Assembly (NCBI GenBank): GCA_963848115.1
Contig: CAWKCP010000024.1
Location: 248,001 to 312,000 of the forward strand
DNA: 64,000 nt
Source of the DNA: JAWKOK01 sp963848115
GTDB lineage: Bacteria > Chloroflexota > Anaerolineae > Caldilineales > Caldilineaceae
Direction of reading: 5' to 3'
The translations under genes and the position numbers were made by a program. This document shows, piece by piece, positions 43,110 through 50,919 of this stretch. A model generated the notes under the pieces. The model was not told the origin of the DNA and did no database searches. It saw only the letters and a list, made by a program, of their open reading frames with translations. Position 1 is the first letter of the stretch. Every line of letters starts with the position of its first letter.

Positions 43110-43888
43110 TGGCTCTTCTTGAAGCGCAAAAGGTTTCAAAGATATTTGGCGGATTGACCGCTGTCGACAACGTCAGCTTGGTCATCGAAAAACAGCAGAT
43201 TTCCAGCTTGATCGGCCCCAATGGCGCCGGCAAGACGACCTTTTTCAATTGTCTGACCGGACTCTACATGCCCGAATACGGTGACATCATTTTCGACGGC
43301 GAATCCCTCATTGGACTGCGCCCGGATCAGATTGTCGCCTGCGGCATGGCTCGTACGTACCAGAATATTCGTCTCTTCGGCGGCATGACGGCGCTGGAGA
43401 ACGTGTTGGTCGGCGAGCATGTGAAGACCAAGGCGTCTACGCTCGGGGCAATCTTTCGTACGCCGAGCCAGCGCAAAGAGGAGCAGCGGGCCGTCCGTCG
43501 AGCGATGGAACTGCTGGATTACGTCGGCCTGGCCGATAAGGCCTCGCAGGTTTCACGTAACCTGGCTTATGGCGACCAACGCCTGCTAGAAATTGCCCGG
43601 GCCATGGGCAGTGAGCCCAAGCTGCTGCTACTTGATGAGCCTGCTGCAGGCATGAACCCACGTGAGACCGAGTATATGCTCCAACTGGTGCACCGCCTGC
43701 GTGACGAGCACGAAATCACGGTGCTGCTCATCGAGCATGATATGAAGGTCGTCATGGCCGTATCGGATCACATCACCGTGCTCGACTACGGCAAGAAGAT
43801 CGCCGAGGGCACGCCGGCGGAAGTTCGTGCCAATCCCAAAGTGATCGAGGCCTATCTGGGCCCCGGCGTCGAACTGGCCGCGGAGTAA
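43109..43888 (+). CDS. livG: Branched-chain amino-acid ABC transporter ATPase LivG
   Basis: A 259-residue ABC ATPase. Walker A GPNGAGKTTFFN, LivG-specific MARTYQNIRLFGGMTALENV, the degenerate signature NLAYGDQRLLEIARAM, Walker B LLLLDEPAAGMNPRE and switch His LLIEHDMKVVM. The C terminus (VEAYLGPG) is typical. Tightly coupled: starts inside the livM stop and ends 4 nt before livF. Confidence 0.95.
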   Translation: MALLEAQKVSKIFGGLTAVDNVSLVIEKQQISSLIGPNGAGKTTFFNCLTGLYMPEYGDIIFDGESLIGLRPDQIVACGMARTYQNIRLFGGMTALENVLVGEHVKTKASTLGAIFRTPSQRKEEQRAVRRAMELLDYVGLADKASQVSRNLAYGDQRLLEIARAMGSEPKLLLLDEPAAGMNPRETEYMLQLVHRLRDEHEITVLLIEHDMKVVMAVSDHITVLDYGKKIAEGTPAEVRANPKVIEAYLGPGVELAAE

Positions 43889-43892
43889 GCGT

Positions 43893-44603
43893 ATGCTAAC
43901 CTTAAACAACGTCCATACCTACTACGGCAATATTCACACGCTCAAGGGCATCTCGCTTACGGTAGAGCAGGGCGAGATCGTCACGCTGATCGGCTCGAAT
44001 GGCGCAGGTAAGACCACAACGCTCAATACGATCAGCGGTCTGTTGAAGCCGCGGGTCGGCGAAGTGATTCTCGAGGGCAAACGGATTGATGAGATTCCGG
44101 CCCACGAGGTCACGCAATTGGGCGTGAGTCAGTCGCCTGAGGGAAGAAAGATCTTTGCTCGTCTCTCTGTGCAAGAAAACCTTGAGATGGGCGCCTTCAA
44201 TCGCACCGATGATCCCAGTGGCGTAAAGGAGGACTACGATCGGGTGCTGGAACTCTTTCCTCGCCTGCAAGAGCGGCTCAAACAACCCGGCGGCACCCTC
44301 TCCGGCGGTGAGCAGCAGATGCTGGCCATGGGCCGTGCTCTGATGAGTCGTCCGCGCATTCTCCTGCTCGACGAGCCTTCCATGGGCCTCGCTCCCTTGT
44401 TGGTCGAGCAGATCTTCGAAATTGTCCAGGAGATCAACGGCCAGGGAACGACCATTCTCCTGGTCGAGCAGAACGCCGCCGTCGCCTTGCAGATCGCCGA
44501 TCGCGGCTATGTGTTGCAGACCGGCGAGATCATGCTCAGCGATAGCGCCGAGAACCTGCGCAAAGATCCGACCGTTCAACAGGCATATCTTGGTATCGAA
44601 TAA
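43893..44603 (+). CDS. livF: Branched-chain amino-acid ABC transporter ATPase LivF
   Basis: A 236-residue ABC ATPase. Walker A GSNGAGKTTTLN, LGVSQSPEGRKIFARLSVQENL (LivF hallmark), signature LSGGEQQMLAMGRALM, Walker B ILLLDEPSMGLAPL and LLVEQNAAVALQIAD. Partner of LivG in the heterodimeric motor. Last gene of the operon; a strong terminator follows. Confidence 0.95.
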   Translation: MLTLNNVHTYYGNIHTLKGISLTVEQGEIVTLIGSNGAGKTTTLNTISGLLKPRVGEVILEGKRIDEIPAHEVTQLGVSQSPEGRKIFARLSVQENLEMGAFNRTDDPSGVKEDYDRVLELFPRLQERLKQPGGTLSGGEQQMLAMGRALMSRPRILLLDEPSMGLAPLLVEQIFEIVQEINGQGTTILLVEQNAAVALQIADRGYVLQTGEIMLSDSAENLRKDPTVQQAYLGIE

Positions 44604-44616
44604 TTGATGCTTGAGC

Positions 44617-44674
44617 GGCAGAAAAAGGAGAGCCGGTGGCGCAAACTTGCGCTATCGGCTCTCTTTTTTCTGCC
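44617..44674 (+). terminator. Rho-independent terminator after livF
   Basis: A 28-bp imperfect stem: ggcagaaaaaggagagcc pairs with ggctctcttttttctgcc and the inner ggcgcaa with ttgcgc. The run of T's lies within the stem's 3' side. Located 13 nt after the livF stop. Confidence 0.8.
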
Positions 44675-44831
44675 GCAGACCATTGTCCATTTTGGCCGAC
44701 TTAATTCTTCCCGGAAACGTATTAATTTTTTGCCGTGAGGAAGCTTGCCGTACGGCGTGCCATGGTTTATCCTCACGCGGATCGGGTTCCTTTTTTGCAT
44801 TTCAATTCGTTTCACAGAGGAGAAAACGCAC

Positions 44832-46106
44832 ATGGCTAACAACGGACGTATCATCGTACTCGGCGGCGACGGTTTCTGCGGCTGGCCCACCAGTCTTTAT
44901 CTCTCCAAGGCCGGTTACGACGTCACCATCGTTGACAATCTGTCACGTCGCAAGATTGACGTTGAATTGGGCGCCGAGTCACTCACCCCCATCCAGACCA
45001 TTCAGAATCGCATCCGCACCTGGGAAGAGGTCAGCGGGCACCACATAGATTTCGTCAACCTCAATATCGCGGAAGACTACGACCAACTGGAATCCCTGAT
45101 CCGCGAGGTCGAGCCGCAGACCATTGTCCATTTTGCCGAGCAACGTGCGGCGCCCTATTCGATGAAGTCGGCCAAGCATAAGCGCTACACCGTGGACAAC
45201 AACATCAACGGCACCAACAGCCTGCTCTGCGCCATGGTCGAGTCCGGCCTGGACACGCATCTGGTCCATCTGGGCACCATGGGCGTCTATGGCTATGGCA
45301 CCGCCGGCATGGCCATCCCTGAAGGTTATCTTGATGTCAAGGTCGACGTGGACGGCGAAGAGGTGGCCATCGACATCCCCTATCCGGCCAACCCCGGCAG
45401 CATCTATCACATGACCAAGACGTTGGATGCCCTGCTCTTCTATTACTACAACAAGAACGACGAACTTCGCATCACCGATCTGCATCAGGGTATCGTCTGG
45501 GGCACCAACACCGATGAGACTTTGGCCCACCCGGCGCTGGTCAATCGCTTCGACTATGAGAGCGACTACGGCACGGTCCTCAACCGTTTTCTGGTCCAGG
45601 CCGCGGTCGGCCATCCGCTGACGGTCTACGGTACCGGTGGCCAGACACGCGCGTTCATCAATATCCGCGACACTGTGCGTTGCGTCAAGTTGGCCGTCGA
45701 GAATCCGCCGGTCCGCGGTGAGCGCGTCAAGATCTTCAACCAGGCCACAGAGACGCACCGGGTTGGTGAACTGGCCGAGTTGGTCGCCGGCTTGACCGGG
45801 GCAGAACTGCGCTACTACGTCAACCCGCGCAATGAAGCGCCGGAGAACGAGCTGATCGTGCGCAATGACCAGTTCTTGGCCCTGGGCCTGGATCCCATCA
45901 GCCTGAAAGAGGGGTTGCTGGAAGAGGTTGTCGCCATCGCCGCCAACTGCAAAGATCGCATCAACTTCGAAACCATCCCGCCAAGCTCGGCCTGGCGAGC
46001 CGACATCAAGCTGGACGGCACCGGCTACACTGAGCCCATCAACGGTCAGAAGCCCGTCCACACAAACGGCCATTCGGCCGCAGACGCGGTGGCCTTGCCG
46101 GCGTAG
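44832..46106 (+). CDS. sqdB: UDP-sulfoquinovose synthase (SQD1/SqdB)
   Basis: A 424-residue extended SDR that makes UDP-sulfoquinovose from UDP-glucose and sulfite, for sulfolipid or sulfoquinovose-containing glycans. GGDGFCGWPTSLYLS is the NAD loop, DNLSRRKID the second-strand motif, VHFAEQRAAPYSM, LGTMGVYG (catalytic Thr) and YHMTK (Tyr/Lys) follow, with LHQGIVWGTNTDET and YGTGGQTRAFINIRDTV matching plant SQD1 closely. ATG 44832 has AGAGGAG upstream. No SqdX/SQD2-type glycosyltransferase is in the window. The last 30 residues are a non-conserved tail. A 23-nt stretch of its codons is also found upstream of the gene. Confidence 0.93.
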   Translation: MANNGRIIVLGGDGFCGWPTSLYLSKAGYDVTIVDNLSRRKIDVELGAESLTPIQTIQNRIRTWEEVSGHHIDFVNLNIAEDYDQLESLIREVEPQTIVHFAEQRAAPYSMKSAKHKRYTVDNNINGTNSLLCAMVESGLDTHLVHLGTMGVYGYGTAGMAIPEGYLDVKVDVDGEEVAIDIPYPANPGSIYHMTKTLDALLFYYYNKNDELRITDLHQGIVWGTNTDETLAHPALVNRFDYESDYGTVLNRFLVQAAVGHPLTVYGTGGQTRAFINIRDTVRCVKLAVENPPVRGERVKIFNQATETHRVGELAELVAGLTGAELRYYVNPRNEAPENELIVRNDQFLALGLDPISLKEGLLEEVVAIAANCKDRINFETIPPSSAWRADIKLDGTGYTEPINGQKPVHTNGHSAADAVALPA

Positions 46107-46136
46107 GTTCATTGAAGAAACCAGATCGTCCATCTG

Positions 46137-46165
46137 GTAGGGATAGGTCTCAGACCTGTCCCTAC
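46137..46165. terminator. Hairpin gtagggataggtct...agacctgtccctac
   Basis: 14-bp arms with one mismatch and a 1-nt centre, 30 nt after the sqdB stop. No T tract. Related in word (gacaggtc/acctgtcc) to the hairpin at 53754-53776, so it is probably a dispersed repeat that may also help termination. Confidence 0.5.
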
Positions 46166-46182
46166 GTGGCCGGGATATTTAG

Positions 46183-46221
46183 AGAACGGCGAATGCAATG
46201 TTGCATTCGCCGTTCTGTTTT
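46183..46221 (+). terminator. Rho-independent terminator of sqdB
   Basis: Perfect 16-bp arms agaacggcgaatgcaa (46183-46198) and its complement (46201-46216) around a 2-nt centre, followed by gtttt. Confidence 0.85.
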
Positions 46222-46263
46222 GGGAGATCGTGTCGAAATGGTCTCACCGATTCAAATTGCCCC

Positions 46264-46292
46264 TTGACATCATCCATCTCCAATGGTAAAAT
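46264..46292 (+). promoter_or_regulatory. Sigma70-type promoter of the TetR gene
   Basis: -35 TTGACA at 46264-46269, exactly 17 nt, then -10 TAAAAT at 46287-46292. The predicted start of transcription falls inside the operator and within a few bases of the ATG at 46300, so the mRNA is either leaderless or begins translation at the GTG at 46336. Confidence 0.75.
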
Positions 46293-46307
46293 CCGAACGA
46301 TGTTCGG
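46293..46307. promoter_or_regulatory. TetR operator 1 (ccgaac-gat-gttcgg)
   Basis: A perfect 6-3-6 palindrome directly after the -10 box and covering the possible start codon at 46300. It recurs with a different centre at 47001-47015, before the next gene. Binding here would block the regulator's own promoter. Confidence 0.75.
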
Positions 46308-46971
46308 TAAAAGAAATTTGTTAGGAATCAGTGAAGTGGCAAAGCAAGAGCTATCACCGAGAGAACGCAGACATCAACGCACGCATGAGGCCATTCTAGA
46401 GGCGGCGCGCCAGATCATTAGCCAGGATGGGCCGGATGCACTATCCATGCGCGCAATCGCTAACGCCATCGATTACAGCCCGGCCGGCCTCTATGAATAC
46501 TTCGGCGGCAAGGACGAAATCATCTGCGAGGTGGCCAATCAGGGTCATGCACGGCTGAAGGCGGCAATGCAGCGCGTCGATCCTGCATTGTCTGTCGAAC
46601 AATATCTCATCGAAATTGGCCTGGCCTACATCGATTTTGCTGTTGCCAATACGGACTATTTCCTGCTCATGTTCACAAACCTGCCGGAACCCTATTTGCC
46701 GAGACAGCAACCGGATGAATTGCTTGAGGAGATGAGGACCGATCAGTCGTCCTTTCCGATTCTGCTACATGCCATCCAACGAGGCATAGACGAAGTCGTC
46801 TTCATTCCTGGTGAAGGCTATGGCGTGCTTGAAATGGCCTACACGGCCTGGGCCACGGTCCATGGCATCGCCATGCTGCGTTCGACCTATGGTCGGCAGT
46901 TGCCGCTCAACTACACGCTGGCTGACCGTGAGGCCCTACACCGTCTCGCCAGGGGACTCATGGCCGGGTAA
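46300..46971 (+). CDS. TetR/AcrR-family transcriptional regulator
   Basis: A 223-residue repressor. The N-terminal HTH spans ARQIISQDGPDALSMRAIANAIDYSPAGLYEYFGGKDEIICEV-type sequence, with the recognition helix SPAGLYEYFGGK; a helical ligand domain follows (VEQYLIEIGLAYIDFAVANTDYFLLMF), similar to the WHG/TetR_C_13 class. Two starts are possible: ATG 46300 inside operator 1 (leaderless), or GTG 46336 (MAKQELSPRERR) with AGGAA 8 nt upstream, which I find at least as likely. It regulates itself and probably the three genes that follow. Confidence 0.92.
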   Translation: MFGKRNLLGISEVAKQELSPRERRHQRTHEAILEAARQIISQDGPDALSMRAIANAIDYSPAGLYEYFGGKDEIICEVANQGHARLKAAMQRVDPALSVEQYLIEIGLAYIDFAVANTDYFLLMFTNLPEPYLPRQQPDELLEEMRTDQSSFPILLHAIQRGIDEVVFIPGEGYGVLEMAYTAWATVHGIAMLRSTYGRQLPLNYTLADREALHRLARGLMAG

Positions 46972-47000
46972 TTTTGACTGTTCTCTTTTTTTTGCTGATT

Positions 47001-47015
47001 CCGAACATTGTTCGG
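47001..47015. promoter_or_regulatory. TetR operator 2 (ccgaac-att-gttcgg)
   Basis: Same 6-3-6 arms as operator 1, placed 35 nt before the ABA4-like gene. An overlapping dyad ttgttc-ggt-gaacaa extends it to 47022. A possible -35 (TTGACT, 46974-46979) lies 17 nt before gattcc, a weak -10. Confidence 0.75.
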
Positions 47016-47049
47016 TGAACAATCGTCGTTTTGAATGAAGGGATTGTAT

Positions 47050-47529
47050 ATGAATTACGATCTAGCCTTTCAATTGAGTAGCCTGCTGGTGATGCCTTTC
47101 TGGCTACTGATGATCTTTGTGCCGACCTGGCGCTGGACCCAGCGAACCATCGCATCGCCCTGGATCGTGGCCCCTGTTGCACTGCTCTACGCCATCTTGA
47201 TCGTCCCGATGATGGCCGGAGCACTGCCTGCATTGATGAATCCGCAACTGGCGAGCATCGCTGCGCTACTGGGCACGCCTGTCGGTGCCACCGTTGGGTG
47301 GATCCACTTCCTTGCCTTCGATCTCTTCGTCGGCCGGTGGGTCTATCTGGATGGGCGGCGTTTGGGGCTGAGTGCCTGGTTCGCCTCGCCAATCTTGCTG
47401 GTGGTGTTGATGTTTGGCCCGCTGGGCTTCCTGATCTATCTCGTCGTGAGCAAGTTGCTGCGACCGGGTGGCTCGAATCGCGAAGTCAGCAGCGAAGCGT
47501 CGTTGATCGAAACTCAAGGAGGAAACTAA
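47050..47529 (+). CDS. ABA4-like family membrane protein (DUF4281)
   Basis: A 159-residue integral membrane protein with about four helices. ATVGWIHFLAFDLFVGRWVYLDGRRLGLSAW is the core of the ABA4/DUF4281 family; plant ABA4 is needed for neoxanthin formation. The bacterial members are uncharacterised. The start is ATG 47050. Its stop overlaps the next start (TAATG), so the two membrane proteins are translationally coupled. Operator 2 upstream places it under the adjacent TetR regulator. Confidence 0.82.
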   Translation: MNYDLAFQLSSLLVMPFWLLMIFVPTWRWTQRTIASPWIVAPVALLYAILIVPMMAGALPALMNPQLASIAALLGTPVGATVGWIHFLAFDLFVGRWVYLDGRRLGLSAWFASPILLVVLMFGPLGFLIYLVVSKLLRPGGSNREVSSEASLIETQGGN

Positions 47530-48584
47530 TGACTGACGCACTACATGAAACCATCGATAGCGAAACAGAACTGACCCAGGCGACTCTGGCCGGCCGAGCA
47601 AACGCTCTACTGTCCGAAGCCTGGCACTTCAACCGAATACTGACAGCCGCCGTACTCTTGATGACGTTGTTGATCCCGCTCCCCATCATCGGCATGGTCG
47701 TCGACCCCAAGATCATCACCGGCGTCAACGGCTGGATCAAGCCGCTCAAGTTCCTGATCTCCGGCGCGCTCTACGGGACCACATTCCTTTGGCTGCTGAC
47801 CTACGTCAATGGCCGTCGGCGTGTTGTTCAAGCGGCCGCCTCAATCACCGGCATCGTTCTACTTGCCGAGATCCTCCTGATCATCATGCAAGTGATGCGG
47901 GGGCAGGCCAGCCACTTCAACGCGGCCACAGGGTTTGATGCCGCAGTCTTCAGCATCATGGGGATCGCCATCACCGTGCTGGCAAGCATGAACCTGTTGT
48001 TAGCGGTGCTGCTGATGTTTCAGCGCTTGGACAGCCCCGTTTTCGGCTGGGCACTACGCCTGGGCGTGCTGGCTTCATTTCTGGGTATTTCAACGGCATA
48101 TCTGATGACGGCCGGCCCCACGCCGGAGCAACTGGCCGCCTTGCAGGCCGGCGCAAACGTGACGTCGATTGGCGCCCATTCGGTCGGTGTGACAGATGGC
48201 GGCCCTGGACTGCCGTTCCTAGGCTGGAGCACCCAAGGCGGCGATCTTCGTGTGCCTCACTTCATTGGGTTGCATGGGATGCAGGTCATCCCCTTGCTTG
48301 GCTGGCTGCTCACGCGTCCGTCTGCCCGGCGACGCTGGAATCGCTCGCAGCGACTCGCCTTTGTCTGGATCGGCGGCCTGACCTACATCGGCGGGACCCT
48401 CTTGCTCACGTGGCAGGCGCTACGAGGCCAATCGGTGATCGTACTCGATGCCCAGACTTGGATGGCCTGCGGTCTGCTGATCGGTTCGGCTACGTTGGCA
48501 ACGGGGCTCGTACTGAACCAGGGATCGGGTGGCCGACTGGAGTCTGGCCTTCCCCCCAGCGATGTCTCGCCAACAGCGGTCTAG
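47529..48584 (+). CDS. Polytopic membrane protein, unrecognised family
   Basis: A 351-residue protein with about eight hydrophobic helices (for example ILTAAVLLMTLLIPLPIIGMV, LIYLAEILLIIMQ-like, ITVLASMNLLLAVLLMF). It contains a conserved-looking HFIGLHGMQVIPLLGWLL, with two His that could bind a cofactor or metal. I do not recognise the family beyond resemblance to uncharacterised membrane proteins. ATG 47529 has GGAGG upstream. Coupled to the ABA4-like gene and followed 41 nt later by a hydrolase, so the three form an operon. Confidence 0.75.
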   Translation: MTDALHETIDSETELTQATLAGRANALLSEAWHFNRILTAAVLLMTLLIPLPIIGMVVDPKIITGVNGWIKPLKFLISGALYGTTFLWLLTYVNGRRRVVQAAASITGIVLLAEILLIIMQVMRGQASHFNAATGFDAAVFSIMGIAITVLASMNLLLAVLLMFQRLDSPVFGWALRLGVLASFLGISTAYLMTAGPTPEQLAALQAGANVTSIGAHSVGVTDGGPGLPFLGWSTQGGDLRVPHFIGLHGMQVIPLLGWLLTRPSARRRWNRSQRLAFVWIGGLTYIGGTLLLTWQALRGQSVIVLDAQTWMACGLLIGSATLATGLVLNQGSGGRLESGLPPSDVSPTAV

Positions 48585-48625
48585 TGTTTACAGTCAGCTG
48601 GCGATCGAAAGAACGGGAGAGAGAG

Positions 48626-49564
48626 ATGTCAAAATGGATAGGATGGATTGTTATTGCCATCGGAGCGCTGATCTTGGCGGCCGTGATCGTATCGGCGGGA
48701 GCCGGCATTGTCGATGCACAGGCCAGTCGCAATGCTGCGGAGGCCTATGGCCCTCGCGGTCAGTTCGTAGAAGTCAACGGCGCGCAGATGCACGTCATCT
48801 GTCAGGGCGATGGGGAGCCGACACTTGTGTTGCAGGCCGGCATTGGCGGCGGGGCGCTGGATTGGCTGCCGTTTATGGAGAGCGTGGAGGATGAATTTCG
48901 AGTCTGCGCCTTCGACCGCCTTGGCCAGGATTGGAGCGATCCGGCGCCCATGCCGCGCACATTTGCCGACGCTGCCGACGAACTGTATGTCGCCATCATG
49001 GCCCTGGGCATCGAGCATCCTATTGTCGTCGGCCATTCGTTGGGCGGCGCGGTTGCGCAGATCTATGCCGGTCGCTACGATGTGGCCGGTGTGGTCTTGG
49101 TCGACGGTCTCAGCCTGGACGCAACGCCCGAGGTGACAGAACGGCTGGGGACCTACCGGCATCTGGACTGGGCCGGCCGTTTGGGGCTGCTGCGTCCTCT
49201 GGGTTTGTTGATGGCCAACAGCGCGTACCCCGATGAGCTACGGGCTGAAATGAGAGCACTGCGCTCGCGTTCGTCGACGCTGCTCGAATTTAGTATTGAA
49301 GGAGCGGTTGCGGCGAGGGGCGCTGCAGCAGAGCTGGCCGTTGCTGAACAGAACATTGATGCGCCAATGCTTATCATTGCCGCCGGAAATAGTGAGCTGC
49401 CGGAAGGGGACATTTTCCTCGAATCACTCCAAAATCTTGCTGAGCGCCATGAAGATTCGACATTCCGTCTGATGGATGATGCCCGTCACTACGTCATCGC
49501 TAGCCATCCTCAGTTCGTGGCCGACGCCATTGCGGATTGGGTTCAGTCTGCCGGCATTGACTGA
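48626..49564 (+). CDS. Alpha/beta hydrolase with N-terminal membrane anchor
   Basis: A 312-residue protein. Residues 5-27 (IGWIVIAIGALILAAVIVSAG) form a signal anchor or uncleaved signal, so the hydrolase domain is probably outside. The nucleophile elbow is GHSLGG (VVGHSLGGAVAQIYA), the oxyanion region is LQAGIGGGALDW and the catalytic His lies in DDARHYVIASHP. The ATG at 48626 is preceded by GGGAGAGAG. Last gene of the TetR-controlled set. Could hydrolyse an ester or lactone in the membrane; substrate unknown. Confidence 0.88.
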   Translation: MSKWIGWIVIAIGALILAAVIVSAGAGIVDAQASRNAAEAYGPRGQFVEVNGAQMHVICQGDGEPTLVLQAGIGGGALDWLPFMESVEDEFRVCAFDRLGQDWSDPAPMPRTFADAADELYVAIMALGIEHPIVVGHSLGGAVAQIYAGRYDVAGVVLVDGLSLDATPEVTERLGTYRHLDWAGRLGLLRPLGLLMANSAYPDELRAEMRALRSRSSTLLEFSIEGAVAARGAAAELAVAEQNIDAPMLIIAAGNSELPEGDIFLESLQNLAERHEDSTFRLMDDARHYVIASHPQFVADAIADWVQSAGID

Positions 49565-49909
49565 ATGAATCCAACAGTTCGGTGGGTGTTGTCCGTCAGC
49601 GTTGAACAACGATCGTGCTTCTGAGGGGTGCGGAACGCTTCGCTCTAGGGGCAAATCCACGCAAGAAAGCCTTTCAACATTGGGCATCCTCTCCAATTGT
49701 GATATAAACTACAATTGGTTGCATGATTGACGTTTCGCAACTTCTCACAAATTCCATTTGCAACGACGCATTCAGATATCGTACTTTCACTATGAGCCCG
49801 GTTTAGCGACCTGCTACGCGCCTGGCTGGAATACGTGGTATGTCTGCGCTGTCAATATCGATTGCAATCAGTTTTATCTACTTACCAACTTTGTTATTGG
49901 AGGAGGACC
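49565..49909. other. Intergenic region with a small dyad
   Basis: No gene. Contains an inverted repeat ccaattgt-N10-acaattgg at 49691-49716 in AT-rich sequence, a candidate operator or promoter element for the amino-acid transporter genes that follow. The ribosome binding site GGAGGAGG lies just before the downstream ATG. Confidence 0.45.
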
Positions 49910-50767
49910 ATGAAGTCGCGTAACCTATTTTTTGTTCTAGTCGGCGTTCTTGCCTTGGTGGCCTTTGCCGCCTGTGCTCCTGTCACAGACACCGGCGCCG
50001 GTGGAGAAGCTGCTCCCGTCTCCTGTGCAGATGCAGAGATCACGGAGACGGATGGTCAGTACGACATGGATGGCTGTATCCTGCGAATCGCCGTTGAGAA
50101 CGCCTATCAGCCGTTTAACTATATCGACACCGACACCGGTGAAGCCGTAGGCTATGACTACGACATCTTCAATGAGATGTGCGATCGTCTCAACTGTGAA
50201 CCTGAGTTCATCGAGACCAGTTGGGATGCCATGGTTGCGGTCATGGGCGGCGAAGGTGATTTTGAGACTTTTGATGTGGGCGCCGATGGCATTACTATCA
50301 CCGAAGAACGCGCCCAGAACGTCAACTTCACCGATCCGTACATTGCTTCAATTCAATTGTTGCTGGTTGCGGCTGATGAAGAACGCTTCGCCGAGCCGGA
50401 AGAGTTTGCCGCTGACGAGGATCTGGTCATTGGCACCCAGTTGGGCACCACCAACTACGCGGCTGCCGAGAAACTGGTCGGCGAGGATCGTATTGTCGCC
50501 TATGATCAGTTTGGCACCGCGGTGCAGGCGCTCATCAACGGTGACGTCGATGCCGTGATGATCGACAATGTGGCCGGGCAGGGCTATGTCGGCGTGAATG
50601 GTGACAAGCTGAAGCTCACAGGTAGCGCCGTTGAAAGTGAAGAGCTTGGCTTCATCGTCGGACAGGGGAGCCAACTGCTTGATCCCATCAATGCTACGTT
50701 GGCTGCAATGAGGGAGGACGGCAAGCTGGACGAACTATTCGCAATCTGGTTTGACGTCGAGGAATAG
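49910..50767 (+). CDS. Polar amino-acid ABC transporter binding lipoprotein (family 3)
   Basis: A 285-residue family 3 solute-binding protein. Signal FFVLVGVLALVAFAAC ends in the lipobox. LRIAVENAYQPFNYIDTDTGEAVGYDYDIFNEMC-type start, FDVGADGITITEERAQNVNFTDPY and GTQLGTTNYAAAEKLVG are standard for amino-acid binders. The ATG at 49910 has GGAGGAGG upstream. It is separated from the permease by a terminator hairpin, so the binding protein should be made in excess. Confidence 0.92.
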   Translation: MKSRNLFFVLVGVLALVAFAACAPVTDTGAGGEAAPVSCADAEITETDGQYDMDGCILRIAVENAYQPFNYIDTDTGEAVGYDYDIFNEMCDRLNCEPEFIETSWDAMVAVMGGEGDFETFDVGADGITITEERAQNVNFTDPYIASIQLLLVAADEERFAEPEEFAADEDLVIGTQLGTTNYAAAEKLVGEDRIVAYDQFGTAVQALINGDVDAVMIDNVAGQGYVGVNGDKLKLTGSAVESEELGFIVGQGSQLLDPINATLAAMREDGKLDELFAIWFDVEE

Positions 50768-50816
50768 GCCGTCTTGGCGTCACCACAGGCTCACACTTGA
50801 ATGATTGAAGTAAGCG

Positions 50817-50850
50817 GACCCTAAGGGTTGCCAAGCCCTTAGGGTCTTTT
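50817..50850 (+). terminator. Rho-independent terminator after the binding protein
   Basis: Stem gaccctaaggg / cccttagggtc with an 8-nt loop, followed by tttt. Partial read-through would feed the permease gene 70 nt downstream. Confidence 0.85.
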
Positions 50851-50919
50851 GCTTCGATGTGCCCTCAGGTACCCGTCCAGAAGGATGTCTTTCGATCCAG
50901 TTCCACGCAGGAGACAGAC

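Noticed and set aside
44979..46133. 384-codon minus-strand ORF opposite sqdB
   Set aside because: It is the antisense shadow of a well-conserved SQD1 gene and encodes no recognisable domain.
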